From the NCBI RefSeq assembly GCF_900109825.1, contig NZ_FOBL01000011.1, positions 17,072 to 81,071 of the forward strand: a stretch of 64,000 nucleotides of DNA. The letters are read 5' to 3'. Of the stretch, positions 18,075-25,876 are shown one piece after another. This DNA comes from Alkalibacterium putridalgicola (GTDB lineage Bacteria > Bacillota > Bacilli > Lactobacillales > Carnobacteriaceae_A). Positions within the stretch are counted from its first letter, which is position 1; each line of letters begins with the position of its first letter. The notes under the pieces are model-generated. The model did not search any database and was not told the DNA's origin. It saw only the letters and a list, made by a program, of their open reading frames with translations. The position numbers and the translations under genes are program-made.

Positions 18075-18830
18075 ATGCAATACTTCATACTACTTATTTT
18101 TTTCTTATACGGACTCGTGTTCGGCTCTTTTTTCAATGTCGTGGGGCTACGGGTGCCTACTCAGAGTCTGTTTACTCAAAAACGGTCGTACTGTGATACC
18201 TGTGAGCGGACACTGACATGGAGAGAGCTTGTTCCGGTCTGGTCGTTTGCTGTGCAAAAAGGGCGATGCAGAGGCTGCAGCGAGTCGATTTCGCCCCTTT
18301 ATCCAGTAATGGAACTGACAACGGGATTGTTATTTGCTTTTACGTATTATCTGACGGGGTTCAATTCTGAGCTTGTCTTAGGTCTGTTGCTTATTGCGCT
18401 CATTATTCCTGTTACTGTTTCTGATATTGTCTATAGACGTATTCCTAATCGCCTACTTCTGTTCTTCAGTCCTTTTTTCATCCTTTACCGACTCATTTCT
18501 CCACTGGATCCTTTCTGGAATTCTTTGGCTGGAGCCGGTGGAGCTTTTCTATTGGTCTTTTTGATCATTTTGATTTCCAAAGGCGGCATGGGTATAGGTG
18601 ATCTAAAGTATTATACGTTGTTTGGATTCGTGTTTGGTTTGGGACACTTCTTACTGCTCTTTTTCTTATCTACATTATACGGTGCGTTAGCGGGTGGTAT
18701 CATGATGAAAGTCAAGAAACTGGGACGAAAGACAAAAATACCATTTGGACCTTATATCGGATTGGCCGCATTAACGGTCTTTTATTTTGGTGACATTCTG
18801 ATCCAGTGGTACTTAAATCTGTTTAGTTAA
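18075..18830 (+). CDS. pilD: Prepilin peptidase / N-methyltransferase PilD
   Basis: A 251-residue polytopic aspartic peptidase. The N-terminal domain carries GSFFNVVGLRVP and two CxxC pairs (YCDTC near 39-43, RCRGC near 64-68) of the zinc and methylase region. The catalytic Asp motifs are TVSDIVYRRIPN (near 115) and GGMGIGDLKYY (near 177). It cleaves the leaders of the pilins encoded upstream and methylates their new N-termini. AGGAG lies 9 nt before the ATG. It heads the second half of the pilus locus. Confidence 0.93.
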   Translation: MQYFILLIFFLYGLVFGSFFNVVGLRVPTQSLFTQKRSYCDTCERTLTWRELVPVWSFAVQKGRCRGCSESISPLYPVMELTTGLLFAFTYYLTGFNSELVLGLLLIALIIPVTVSDIVYRRIPNRLLLFFSPFFILYRLISPLDPFWNSLAGAGGAFLLVFLIILISKGGMGIGDLKYYTLFGFVFGLGHFLLLFFLSTLYGALAGGIMMKVKKLGRKTKIPFGPYIGLAALTVFYFGDILIQWYLNLFS

Positions 18831-18865
18831 TCATTTCAATCGTTCAATTATCGGAGGAGACCGTT

Positions 18866-19918
18866 ATGTTATTCAGTTCAAAGCCCTTATTATATCTACA
18901 ACTATTGGATCGCAGCCTGAGATATCTAGCACTGGATCCAAAAGATCATTCTGTTATAGATCAAAACGAAATCGTTTTTGAAACAACGATCGTTCAGGAC
19001 GGGAAAATCACCAATGTTCCTTTGCTCGAAACGCGACTGGATGCTCTAGTCAAAGAAAAGAAGTGGAAAAATGCTAAAACACATATTCTTCTTTTAAATG
19101 ACTTTGTTACTGTGAGAGAAGAAACCGTTCCTGTTCAGCTGGCGCCTTCAGAAGTAAAAGATTATTTATCTTTACATATCAACCAGTCTATTCGTCTGCC
19201 TTTTGATAATCCAACGTTCGATTTTGAGATCATCGAAAAAAGTGAGGGCGAGCAGAAAGTTGTGATTATTGCCTATCCCGGTGAATATGTGCGGCAGTAC
19301 CAGGATATCCTGCAGAATGTTTCTTTAAAACCTGTTGTGGCGGATATTGCGGCTTTATGTTTCCATAGACTTGCTGACAGACAAGGATTGATCGATCAGC
19401 ATCCTGAGAGTCATTCACTCATTCTGGAATGGAATGCTTATGATCATTCTATTATGGTCTTTAATCAGGATATTCCAAAATTTAATCGTCATTCGAGGTC
19501 TTCTCGTATAGAAGAGAACTGGAAGTTGGATAAAAACGGCAAATGGACGTGGCAGAATTCTCAGACAGAACTGGATGAGATGCTGGAAGACCAGCTGAAC
19601 GGACTGGAACGTTTTTTAGATTTTTATCGTTACTCTGTACTGAATGATGAAGGAAGTGTCACGGATATTATATTGACCGGACATTATCCTGATTTATTGG
19701 ACCTGAAAAGCCGACTTTCTGAACGATTTGCGGCAGCGGTACACCTGTTGGATATACCTGATAGTCTAGGGCAGCGTTTTGGTGCATTGCATGGTCTATC
19801 CCTAAAAGATAACAAGTCCAAAACAAAAAAACCATTAAAAATAAAATCCAAATTTAAGAACAAAGAAAAAGAAATTTCAGAAGTTAAAGTAAGTGGGGAG
19901 GAAGAAGTGTATGATTGA
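18866..19918 (+). CDS. pilM: Type IV pilus assembly protein PilM
   Basis: A 350-residue actin-fold protein. It has LYLQLLDRSLRYLALDP at the start and VPVQLAPSEVKDYLSLHINQ and RLPFDNPTFDFEII in the middle, the usual PilM regions, followed by a basic Lys-rich tail (about 313-335). PilM sits on the cytoplasmic face and binds the N-terminus of PilN, linking the motor ring to the PilN-PilO collar. CGGAGGAG precedes the ATG. The stop overlaps the pilN start by 8 bp (ATGATTGA). Confidence 0.85.
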   Translation: MLFSSKPLLYLQLLDRSLRYLALDPKDHSVIDQNEIVFETTIVQDGKITNVPLLETRLDALVKEKKWKNAKTHILLLNDFVTVREETVPVQLAPSEVKDYLSLHINQSIRLPFDNPTFDFEIIEKSEGEQKVVIIAYPGEYVRQYQDILQNVSLKPVVADIAALCFHRLADRQGLIDQHPESHSLILEWNAYDHSIMVFNQDIPKFNRHSRSSRIEENWKLDKNGKWTWQNSQTELDEMLEDQLNGLERFLDFYRYSVLNDEGSVTDIILTGHYPDLLDLKSRLSERFAAAVHLLDIPDSLGQRFGALHGLSLKDNKSKTKKPLKIKSKFKNKEKEISEVKVSGEEEVYD

Positions 19919-20453
19919 TATCAACTTCTTTGAAAAAAAACAAGTCAATATACTTCCATATATTTTGGGTGGAGTATTCTTCCTTCTATTAGTCCTTATG
20001 GGCACATATTTTTATATGACGCACTCGTATTATACGGGTGTTCAAGAAGATAGTAATCAGTGGATACAGGCTAATGGTCAAGATGTGGCTTTATCCAGAC
20101 GTATCGAAAGTGTGGACCGGCTGGCTGATCAGTCTGCCGGCGTACAGGAATTACTGACTGATTCTCAGTATCCAATGGGGTTTGTCACCGACGATATTGC
20201 CTCCGTTATTCCTAATGAAACGGAGCAAGTGTCAGCCTTGCAGTTAACTGAAGCGAATCAGATCGTATTGTTACTGGAAAATACAACTGTAGAGGAAGCC
20301 TCTTCAATCATTACAAATTTTGAGACACTTGACTACATTGAGCGTGTTCAATTGCTGCGACTGGAGAATCAGCAGAATGAGAGCAATCAGTTTTCATTTG
20401 AAATGACACTTGATTTAAATGAAGATGTCCTACGTGAGGTGGCTGGAAAATGA
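19911..20453 (+). CDS. pilN: Type IV pilus assembly protein PilN
   Basis: A 180-residue bitopic protein. MIDINFFEKKQ is the short cytoplasmic N-terminus that docks into PilM (family pattern INLLP/INFF). One membrane helix (about 14-36) is followed by an extracytoplasmic coiled-coil and ferredoxin-like part. The ATG at 19911 is preferred over a GTG at 19893 because GGGGAGG lies 8 nt before it. It overlaps pilM by 8 bp and pilO by 4 bp. Confidence 0.85.
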   Translation: MIDINFFEKKQVNILPYILGGVFFLLLVLMGTYFYMTHSYYTGVQEDSNQWIQANGQDVALSRRIESVDRLADQSAGVQELLTDSQYPMGFVTDDIASVIPNETEQVSALQLTEANQIVLLLENTTVEEASSIITNFETLDYIERVQLLRLENQQNESNQFSFEMTLDLNEDVLREVAGK

Positions 20454-20998
20454 CGATAAAATGGAATAGAGAAATTTTTCTTGTCACGTTAACACTTTTC
20501 GCCGTTCTGTTTGCCACCTTCTATTATGGGAATCAGTATTTTATTGAACCCGTTAAAGGAGAAGCGGATAATTTGAGCATGCTGGTCAACCAGCAGGAAA
20601 CCGTTCTTTCAGATTATCCTCCCAGCGAAAGCCTGCTTGAGGAAGTTGAAACGGGTTATACGCTTACCGAATCATATCTACCGCTAAACGATGACTCGGA
20701 TTCTGCAATGGTCGCCCTAGAGGAACATGCTGATCGAGATAATGTTACGGTGATGTCAGTCTCACGAATAAACGAACGTCAGTCGGTCGAAGATATTTCA
20801 GATTCATTTGTGAAAAACACGTATCAGGCAGAAATCACAAGTAAATCTCCGGGGAATTTCCGGCAGCTTATTGAACAGCTGATGAATGAACAACGTGTAT
20901 GGAATATTACTTCTTTTGCTTATGAAAAAGATGGAGAGGATACTTATTCCGGAACATTCACTTTTGAATTGTTTTATCATATGGAACCGACCGAGTAA
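20450..20998 (+). CDS. pilO: Type IV pilus assembly protein PilO
   Basis: A 182-residue bitopic protein with a short cytoplasmic end, one membrane helix (about 9-28), a coiled coil and a C-terminal ferredoxin-like domain (SPGNFRQLIEQLMNEQRVWN is the typical region). PilO pairs with PilN around the growing pilus. Start and stop overlap as ATGA with pilN. No PilP or secretin PilQ follows, as expected for a cell without an outer membrane. Confidence 0.82.
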   Translation: MTIKWNREIFLVTLTLFAVLFATFYYGNQYFIEPVKGEADNLSMLVNQQETVLSDYPPSESLLEEVETGYTLTESYLPLNDDSDSAMVALEEHADRDNVTVMSVSRINERQSVEDISDSFVKNTYQAEITSKSPGNFRQLIEQLMNEQRVWNITSFAYEKDGEDTYSGTFTFELFYHMEPTE

Positions 20999-21012
20999 TT
21001 AAATCTTTCAAG

Positions 21013-21048
21013 CAGCTGATCCTCTAAAAACGGAATCAGCTGTTTTTT
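21013..21048 (+). terminator. Rho-independent terminator of the pilus locus
   Basis: CAGCTGAT (21013-21020) pairs with ATCAGCTG (21035-21042), followed by six T. The first 52-bp-type repeat unit begins 10 bp further on. Confidence 0.85.
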
Positions 21049-21057
21049 GCGGTTTAC

Positions 21058-21212
21058 GGGACAAGTTTGTCTGGAAAAGACATCCACTTATCCCGCAAGC
21101 CGCTATTCGGTACAAGTAGGGCTGATTTTGAGCCACACTTGTTTCAAATACAGCCTATTCAGTACAAGTGGCAGAAAATGGTCTAGGGACTTGTTCCGAA
21201 AAAAGCTCTATT
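21058..21212. repeat. Three-unit 52-bp hairpin repeat array (family D)
   Basis: Units start at 21058, 21109 and 21161, so the lengths are 51, 52 and about 52 bp. Each begins with a (G/T)ACAAGT arm and has an ACTTGT or ACTTAT arm about 20 nt later, for example ACAAGT...GGCT...AGCC...ACTTGT in the second unit. Each unit can fold into one hairpin of about 33-36 nt followed by a spacer. It lies between the pilO terminator and the MATE leader. Confidence 0.65.
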
Positions 21213-21220
21213 AAGTTGTG

Positions 21221-21244
21221 CATACTCGCTTGAGGGCGAGTATG
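21221..21244. repeat. Inverted repeat in the MATE upstream region
   Basis: CATACTCGC (21221-21229) pairs perfectly with GCGAGTATG (21236-21244) around a 6-nt loop. No T-run follows, so it is not an obvious terminator. It could be an operator or a structural element. Confidence 0.5.
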
Positions 21245-21377
21245 ACCGTTAGTGATGAAAGATTAACCAAATATGACACTTTCTCACTTTTTACCTATAG
21301 CATTTCCTAAAGAAGTCAGGTATCATGGATAGGAGTTTAGCTGGACTAATATATCAGTCTAAACACATAAAAATATA

Positions 21378-21420
21378 AGAATGTAAGGCATTCTGTCCGA
21401 CAGGAAGGTAAGACTTCCTG
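21378..21420 (+). promoter_or_regulatory. Tandem hairpin leader of the MATE gene
   Basis: Two adjacent stem-loops: AGAATG/CATTCT (21378-21394, loop TAAGG) and CAGGAAG/CTTCCTG (21401-21420, loop GTAAGA). Both loops contain TAAG. They sit 50-95 nt before the exporter ATG and could be a regulatory leader. The loops do not match the ACGR loops of the mini-ykkC (guanidine-II) class. Confidence 0.4.
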
Positions 21421-21472
21421 CCTTGATGTTTGGATGGAGTGGAGTCATTACTTAGAGATAAGGAAGTTGTAA

Positions 21473-22864
21473 ATGAAACAGAATAAAATGGGAACCATGC
21501 CCGTCAATAAGCTTTTGATCAGTATGTCGCTGCCGATGATGCTGTCCATGATCGTACAGTCGCTTTATAATATCGTCGATAGTATTTTCGTGGCCCAGCT
21601 GAGTGAGAATGCCCTGACCGCCGTGACGCTTGCGTTTCCGATCCAGAATCTGATGATTGCGATCCAGGTGGGGACGGGTGTCGGTATGAACGCGATCCTC
21701 TCAAGAAAGCTGGGAGAGAACAAGTTTGAAGAGGCAAACAGTGCCGCCAGCAATGGTGTCTTTTTGTCCATCATCCATTATCTGTTCATCCTGGTCCTTG
21801 GGCTGACGATCGTGCCGTTCTTTTTCAGAAGTCAGACAAGTAATCCGGAAATATTAGCGCAGGGGGAATCATATCTGAGAATCATTATGATTTTCTCGCT
21901 GGGCCTCTTTTTGCAGGTCATTTTTGAGAAGCTCCTGCAGGGGACCGGTAAATCGGTGTATTCAATGTGGATCCAGGGGTCAGGCGCCATCATCAATATT
22001 ATTTTAGACCCGCTGTTTATTTTCGGCTGGTTCGGTTTTCCGGCTCTGGGAGTCACAGGGGCGGCAGTTGCGACGGTCCTTGGTCAGTCGGTCGCGGCAC
22101 TTATCGGTGTTCTTTTGAACTACTACAAGAACGATGAAATTAAGCTTCAGTATCGAAGTTTCCGACCGCATCTGGACACCATCAAGCGTATTTATATGGT
22201 GGGTGTGCCGTCATCTATTATGATCGCGATCACATCAGTCACGATCTTCTCACTGAACAAGATTCTGATGAAATTCTCACCAACCGCCATTGCGGTTTAC
22301 GGGGTGTACTTCCGCCTGCAGAGTTTCGCCTTTATGCCGGTATTCGGTCTGAACAATGGGATGATCCCGATCGTGGCCTTCAACTTTGGTGCCCGCAACA
22401 AGGAACGTATCAAAGAAGCGATCCGTCTGGGCATCCTGTATGCGATGGCGATCATGCTTTTGAGCCTGGCCTTGTTCCAGTTCTTCCCGGTCACGCTTCT
22501 TAACATGTTCAATGCGTCGCCGGAGATGCTTGAAATCGGAATACCAGCCATGCGCATCATCAGTTTGAGTTTCCTGTTCGCCGGGTTCAGCATCATTGTG
22601 AGTACGGTGTTTCAGGCGTTCGGTCGGGGCATGTTCGGTCTTTATGTATCGATCACCCGTCAGCTGGTCGTTCTGATCCCGCTGGCCTATCTGTTCTCTT
22701 TGACAGGAAGAGTGGAGGCCATCTGGTGGTCCTATCCAGTATCTGAACTGGCGTCAGCGCTCTTATGTGTCTATTTCCTGCGGGTCATCTATCAAACCTA
22801 TATCGATCCGCTGCCGGATGAACCCCTGCTTACTCAGCAAGAGGAACAAACTGTCAACGGATAA
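21473..22864 (+). CDS. MATE family multidrug/sodium antiporter (MepA-like)
   Basis: A 463-residue exporter with about twelve membrane helices in two similar halves. PVNKLLISMSLPMMLSMIVQ at the start and GLNNGMIPIVAFNFGARNKE in the second half are typical of NorM/MepA/DinF proteins. Members export cationic drugs in exchange for Na+ or H+. The substrate is not predictable. AAGGAAG lies upstream of the ATG. GC content is visibly higher than in the pilus genes. It is monocistronic, with a structured leader and a clear terminator. Confidence 0.9.
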   Translation: MKQNKMGTMPVNKLLISMSLPMMLSMIVQSLYNIVDSIFVAQLSENALTAVTLAFPIQNLMIAIQVGTGVGMNAILSRKLGENKFEEANSAASNGVFLSIIHYLFILVLGLTIVPFFFRSQTSNPEILAQGESYLRIIMIFSLGLFLQVIFEKLLQGTGKSVYSMWIQGSGAIINIILDPLFIFGWFGFPALGVTGAAVATVLGQSVAALIGVLLNYYKNDEIKLQYRSFRPHLDTIKRIYMVGVPSSIMIAITSVTIFSLNKILMKFSPTAIAVYGVYFRLQSFAFMPVFGLNNGMIPIVAFNFGARNKERIKEAIRLGILYAMAIMLLSLALFQFFPVTLLNMFNASPEMLEIGIPAMRIISLSFLFAGFSIIVSTVFQAFGRGMFGLYVSITRQLVVLIPLAYLFSLTGRVEAIWWSYPVSELASALLCVYFLRVIYQTYIDPLPDEPLLTQQEEQTVNG

Positions 22865-22887
22865 ACTAAAAATAAACTAAAAAAGTA

Positions 22888-22928
22888 GTGTGAGAAAGGT
22901 AACTAAAATTTCTCACACGACTTTTTTA
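22888..22928 (+). terminator. Rho-independent terminator after the MATE gene
   Basis: GTGTGAGAAA (22888-22897) pairs with TTTCTCACAC (22909-22918), followed by GACTTTTTTA. Confidence 0.85.
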
Positions 22929-23106
22929 TTGTTTTGAGTGATATGGTTAAAATTTAACTTCATTAAATGTTGTTTCCATAGGTTTATTTTTCAATGCTGT
23001 TGCTTTCTGGCCGCTGCCGGAAAGTTTCCTATCATGAACGTTAAAGGAAGTAATGCTCGTCAATCTGCAGTGTCTTTAGTAACTGAGTAGGAATAATCAT
23101 TTTTCG

Positions 23107-23345
23107 TTTGGCTAACTCGGTGTCCGTTCTTGCTGGAGCAGGTCATAGTTCTAGGGAATAGTGACTTCCCAAAATAATTAAAGTTTGAGCGGGCTGTAAA
23201 TAAGCATGATAGTGACCACTCAGCATCCTTTTAATCTTCAGAAGGCACGTGATGCCTCTTGTAACGACCTCCCAAAATAAATACTTAGCTGAGCGGGACA
23301 TACATCATGCTTTTAGTTGCCGCTCAATAAAAAATCAAGATCGAA
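23107..23345. repeat. Degenerate 51-52-bp repeat array (family E)
   Basis: Related units start near 23107, 23159, 23210, 23262 and 23314. The TGAGCGGG arm recurs at 23186 and 23290, and CCACTCA/CCGCTCA at 23216 and 23320; both recur exactly 104 bp apart, two 52-bp periods. The word CCCAAAATAA recurs at 23168 and 23271. Units are worn, but the period and the inverted arms match the other arrays. Nothing else is recognised in 22930-23577, and a short open frame at 23367-23552 has no support. Confidence 0.5.
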
Positions 23346-23577
23346 TCTTTCAAACTGAACCAATATATGACCTGGTCAGACTTCAAATGTCCTCAGATGG
23401 CTGAAGTATCTCACGTAGACCGACTCTCTTCTCTTAAAAAAGAAGTTAACTTTCCGGCGTCATGCCTGGAAAGTCATCCTTTGAATCAAGGAAGAGAACG
23501 TGCAACTTTTTTTGTGAAATGCCGGTCTGTCTATGTTAAGATAAGAGAATAATCACGAGAAAAAGAGGCGATTTGAA

Positions 23578-24840
23578 ATGTCCTATTCAACACAGATGAT
23601 CGAAGCGATTCAGAACGAAGAGCTGGATCTGGCGAATGCATTACTTGAAAAAGCGATCGACGAAGATACGGAAGAAGATTTATATGCCCTGATAGAGACG
23701 CTATATGACCTGGGCTTTTTAGACGAAACGAAACAAGTGGTCACCCATCTGCTCACACAGTTTCCAGAAGAAGACGGTTTGAAACTCACTTTAGCAGAAA
23801 TCGCGATCGAAGAAGGTAATGAGCTGGAGGCCTTTGAATGGCTGGATCAGGTCGATGCCTCAAGTCCCTATTACGTGCAGGCTCTGTTAGTCTCGGCAGA
23901 CTATTACCAGACACTTGACCTGCCGGAAGTGTCGAGACAGAAACTTCTGTTAGCGAAAGAACTGCTTCCGGAAGAACCCGTGATCGATTTTGCTTTAGGC
24001 GAACTGCTTTTTGCCAGCGGCGAGTATAAAGAGGCCATCGGCTACTACGAAAACCTTCTGACCAATCACCACTTACAGTTTGCCGGAACGAGTATACACG
24101 GCAGACTCGGCAATGCGTACGGCGCGATCGGCGATTTGGAGAATGCGATCGACTATATGAATGAAGCGGTCGAGATGCAGGAAACGAGCGACCATCTTTT
24201 CCAGCTTGGGTATCTTTATTTTCAGAAAAAAGATTACACGCGCTCCACTGAACTCTTCAACAAGGTCAAAGAACTGGATCCAAGCTACACGTCTGTTTAT
24301 GTATATCTGGCCAAAGGCTATCTTGAAGAGCATGACGAAGACAAAGCGCTGGAGATCGTTGACGAAGGACGCTATTATGACAAGGAGAACCCGCTCTTGT
24401 TCAGTATCGGGGCAGAAGCCAGTTTAGCCAAAGGGGATGCCGAAGCGGCTGAAGACTTTTACAAAAAAGCACTGGACCGTGATCCGGAGAACTTGTCCAT
24501 TACACTCCATCTCACGAATCTTTTGATCGAACAGGAACGCTATGAGGAAGCTCTTTCCCTGATGGAAATGAAACTGGAGACCGGGGAAGAAGACCCTCAG
24601 CTTTTCTGGAACAGCGCAAAGGCGTATAATATGGAAGAAGAGTATGATAAAGCCCGTGAAAATTATGAAAAAGCCTATTATTCGTTAAAAGATACACCGG
24701 CTTTTATTAAAGAATATGCCGTTTTTCTTCGCGAAGAAGGCGACAGAGCAGGCTTTATCAAAGAAGCTAACCGTTATCTCGCGTTGAAGCCGGATGATCT
24801 GGAAGTTGTCGAGTGGATTAAGAATGAAGAACTTTACTAA
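23578..24840 (+). CDS. ypiA: TPR-repeat protein (YpiA-like)
   Basis: A 420-residue soluble protein built of tandem tetratricopeptide repeats from about residue 30 to the end (for example FQLGYLYFQKKDYTRSTELF, then a unit around AEDFYKKALDRDPENL). It is acidic, with no signal or membrane segment, and probably a protein-interaction scaffold. The next gene is the UPF0302 protein YpiB, the same pair as ypiA-ypiB of Bacillus, which supports the name. The specific role is unknown. AGAGGCGA lies 8 nt before the ATG. Confidence 0.8.
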   Translation: MSYSTQMIEAIQNEELDLANALLEKAIDEDTEEDLYALIETLYDLGFLDETKQVVTHLLTQFPEEDGLKLTLAEIAIEEGNELEAFEWLDQVDASSPYYVQALLVSADYYQTLDLPEVSRQKLLLAKELLPEEPVIDFALGELLFASGEYKEAIGYYENLLTNHHLQFAGTSIHGRLGNAYGAIGDLENAIDYMNEAVEMQETSDHLFQLGYLYFQKKDYTRSTELFNKVKELDPSYTSVYVYLAKGYLEEHDEDKALEIVDEGRYYDKENPLLFSIGAEASLAKGDAEAAEDFYKKALDRDPENLSITLHLTNLLIEQERYEEALSLMEMKLETGEEDPQLFWNSAKAYNMEEEYDKARENYEKAYYSLKDTPAFIKEYAVFLREEGDRAGFIKEANRYLALKPDDLEVVEWIKNEELY

Positions 24841-24881
24841 TTTTGGTATACTGTTAATAAGGAAAAAGGAGGGGAGTATCC

Positions 24882-25451
24882 ATGTATAGTCGTGTTCAGT
24901 TAAAAGACAAGAAAAAGTTTCTGAAGTGGTTCTTACAGCGCTATCAGATGAAACGCAGAGAATCGATGTGGATCTTAAACTATTTACTCAATCATGATAT
25001 TGTCTTGAATAAAACGAAATTCGTTGAAGAAGCGGATAAAACTCCTCGAGGCATTAAAATGGGAACTGTAGGCACGGATGATGAAGCCTTCCGTTTTTAT
25101 AAAGACGGACAGGAATATGATCACCCCGAACAGGCCTTTCACGAAGTCAGACTCAACTGGCATACCGACCTTTACGTTGAACTGTTGTTTCAGGAATCCT
25201 GGCTGTCACCCGAATATGCGGAAGTGCTGGAAGACAACCCGTATGCGAAGTGGAACGACCGCATGCCGGACGAACTGGATGAACAGGTGGATGAAGCTGT
25301 CGACAGTTTTTATCTGCAGGAACAGAAACAGCAGCTGCTCGATGACATCGACCGTGCCCTTGAATCAGACAACCGGGAAGAATTTTATGAACTTACTGAA
25401 TCACTGAAAGATATCGAAATGAAACTTGAAAATGAAGTTTCACCTTCATAA
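24882..25451 (+). CDS. ypiB: UPF0302 family protein YpiB
   Basis: A 189-residue protein. The N-terminal UPF0302 domain (about 1-120; WFLQRYQMKRRESMWILNYL) is followed by a short C-terminal IDEAL motif region (QQLLDDIDRALESDNREEFY, about 145-170). In Bacillus the homologue has been tied to control of menaquinol:cytochrome c oxidoreductase genes and protein turnover; whether that holds here is unknown. AAGGAGGGGAG precedes the ATG. It lies 41 bp after ypiA, probably in one operon. Confidence 0.85.
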   Translation: MYSRVQLKDKKKFLKWFLQRYQMKRRESMWILNYLLNHDIVLNKTKFVEEADKTPRGIKMGTVGTDDEAFRFYKDGQEYDHPEQAFHEVRLNWHTDLYVELLFQESWLSPEYAEVLEDNPYAKWNDRMPDELDEQVDEAVDSFYLQEQKQQLLDDIDRALESDNREEFYELTESLKDIEMKLENEVSPS

Positions 25452-25478
25452 AACCAACTGAATGAGGAGAATGAACGG

Positions 25479-25826
25479 ATGACAGAAATGAAAGACATGC
25501 AGCAGCGAGTGGACGAATATATCGGCCAGTTCAAAGATGGTTATTTTTCTCCTCTCGTTCAGTTGGCCCGTTTATCGGAAGAAGTCGGCGAGCTTGCCCG
25601 TGAGATCAATCACGTGTATGGCGAGAAACAGAAAAAAACCAGTGAGCCGCATAAACCGATGGAAGAAGAGATCGCCGATGTCCTGTTCGTTCTGATCAGT
25701 CTGTCGAATTCACTGGATATCGATCTGTCGGAAGCTTTTCATCAAACGATGAACAAATTCGAATTACGTGATAAATACCGTTTCGAACGCGTGGATGGAC
25801 AGAACGATTCCGATGCAACAAGTTGA
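25479..25826 (+). CDS. MazG-like nucleotide pyrophosphohydrolase (YpjD-like)
   Basis: A 115-residue all-alpha NTP-PPase. The metal-binding pattern is visible as RLSEEVGELAREI (about 29-41) and EEEIADVLFVLISL (about 60-73), the E-x2-E ... E-x2-D arrangement of single-domain MazG/YpjD proteins. It probably hydrolyses non-canonical or excess dNTPs to the monophosphate and PPi. The position before cca matches Bacillus (ypjD upstream of cca). It starts at ATG 25479 with GAGGAG upstream. Confidence 0.85.
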   Translation: MTEMKDMQQRVDEYIGQFKDGYFSPLVQLARLSEEVGELAREINHVYGEKQKKTSEPHKPMEEEIADVLFVLISLSNSLDIDLSEAFHQTMNKFELRDKYRFERVDGQNDSDATS

Positions 25827-25831
25827 GAAAT

Positions 25832-25874
25832 AAAGGAGAGAAAGAACATTAGCGCCAGGTTCGAATTGAGCGCT
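25832..25874 (+). promoter_or_regulatory. Displaced ribosome site and tRNA-T-arm-like hairpin before cca
   Basis: AAAGGAGAG (25833-25840) is a good Shine-Dalgarno site but lies ~37 nt before the only upstream-most ATG of cca. Between them AGCGC (25851-25855) pairs with GCGCT (25870-25874), enclosing GGTTCGAATT, which resembles a tRNA T-loop. Folding would bring the site to about 12 nt from the ATG. Confidence 0.4.
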
Positions 25875-25876
25875 GG

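Noticed and set aside
21058..23345. Insertion-sequence ends around the MATE gene
   Set aside because: The flanking repeats belong to different families, are tandem, and no transposase is present.
23367..23552. Open frame of 61 codons before the TPR gene
   Set aside because: No ribosome site, no protein-like pattern, and it lies next to a decayed repeat array.
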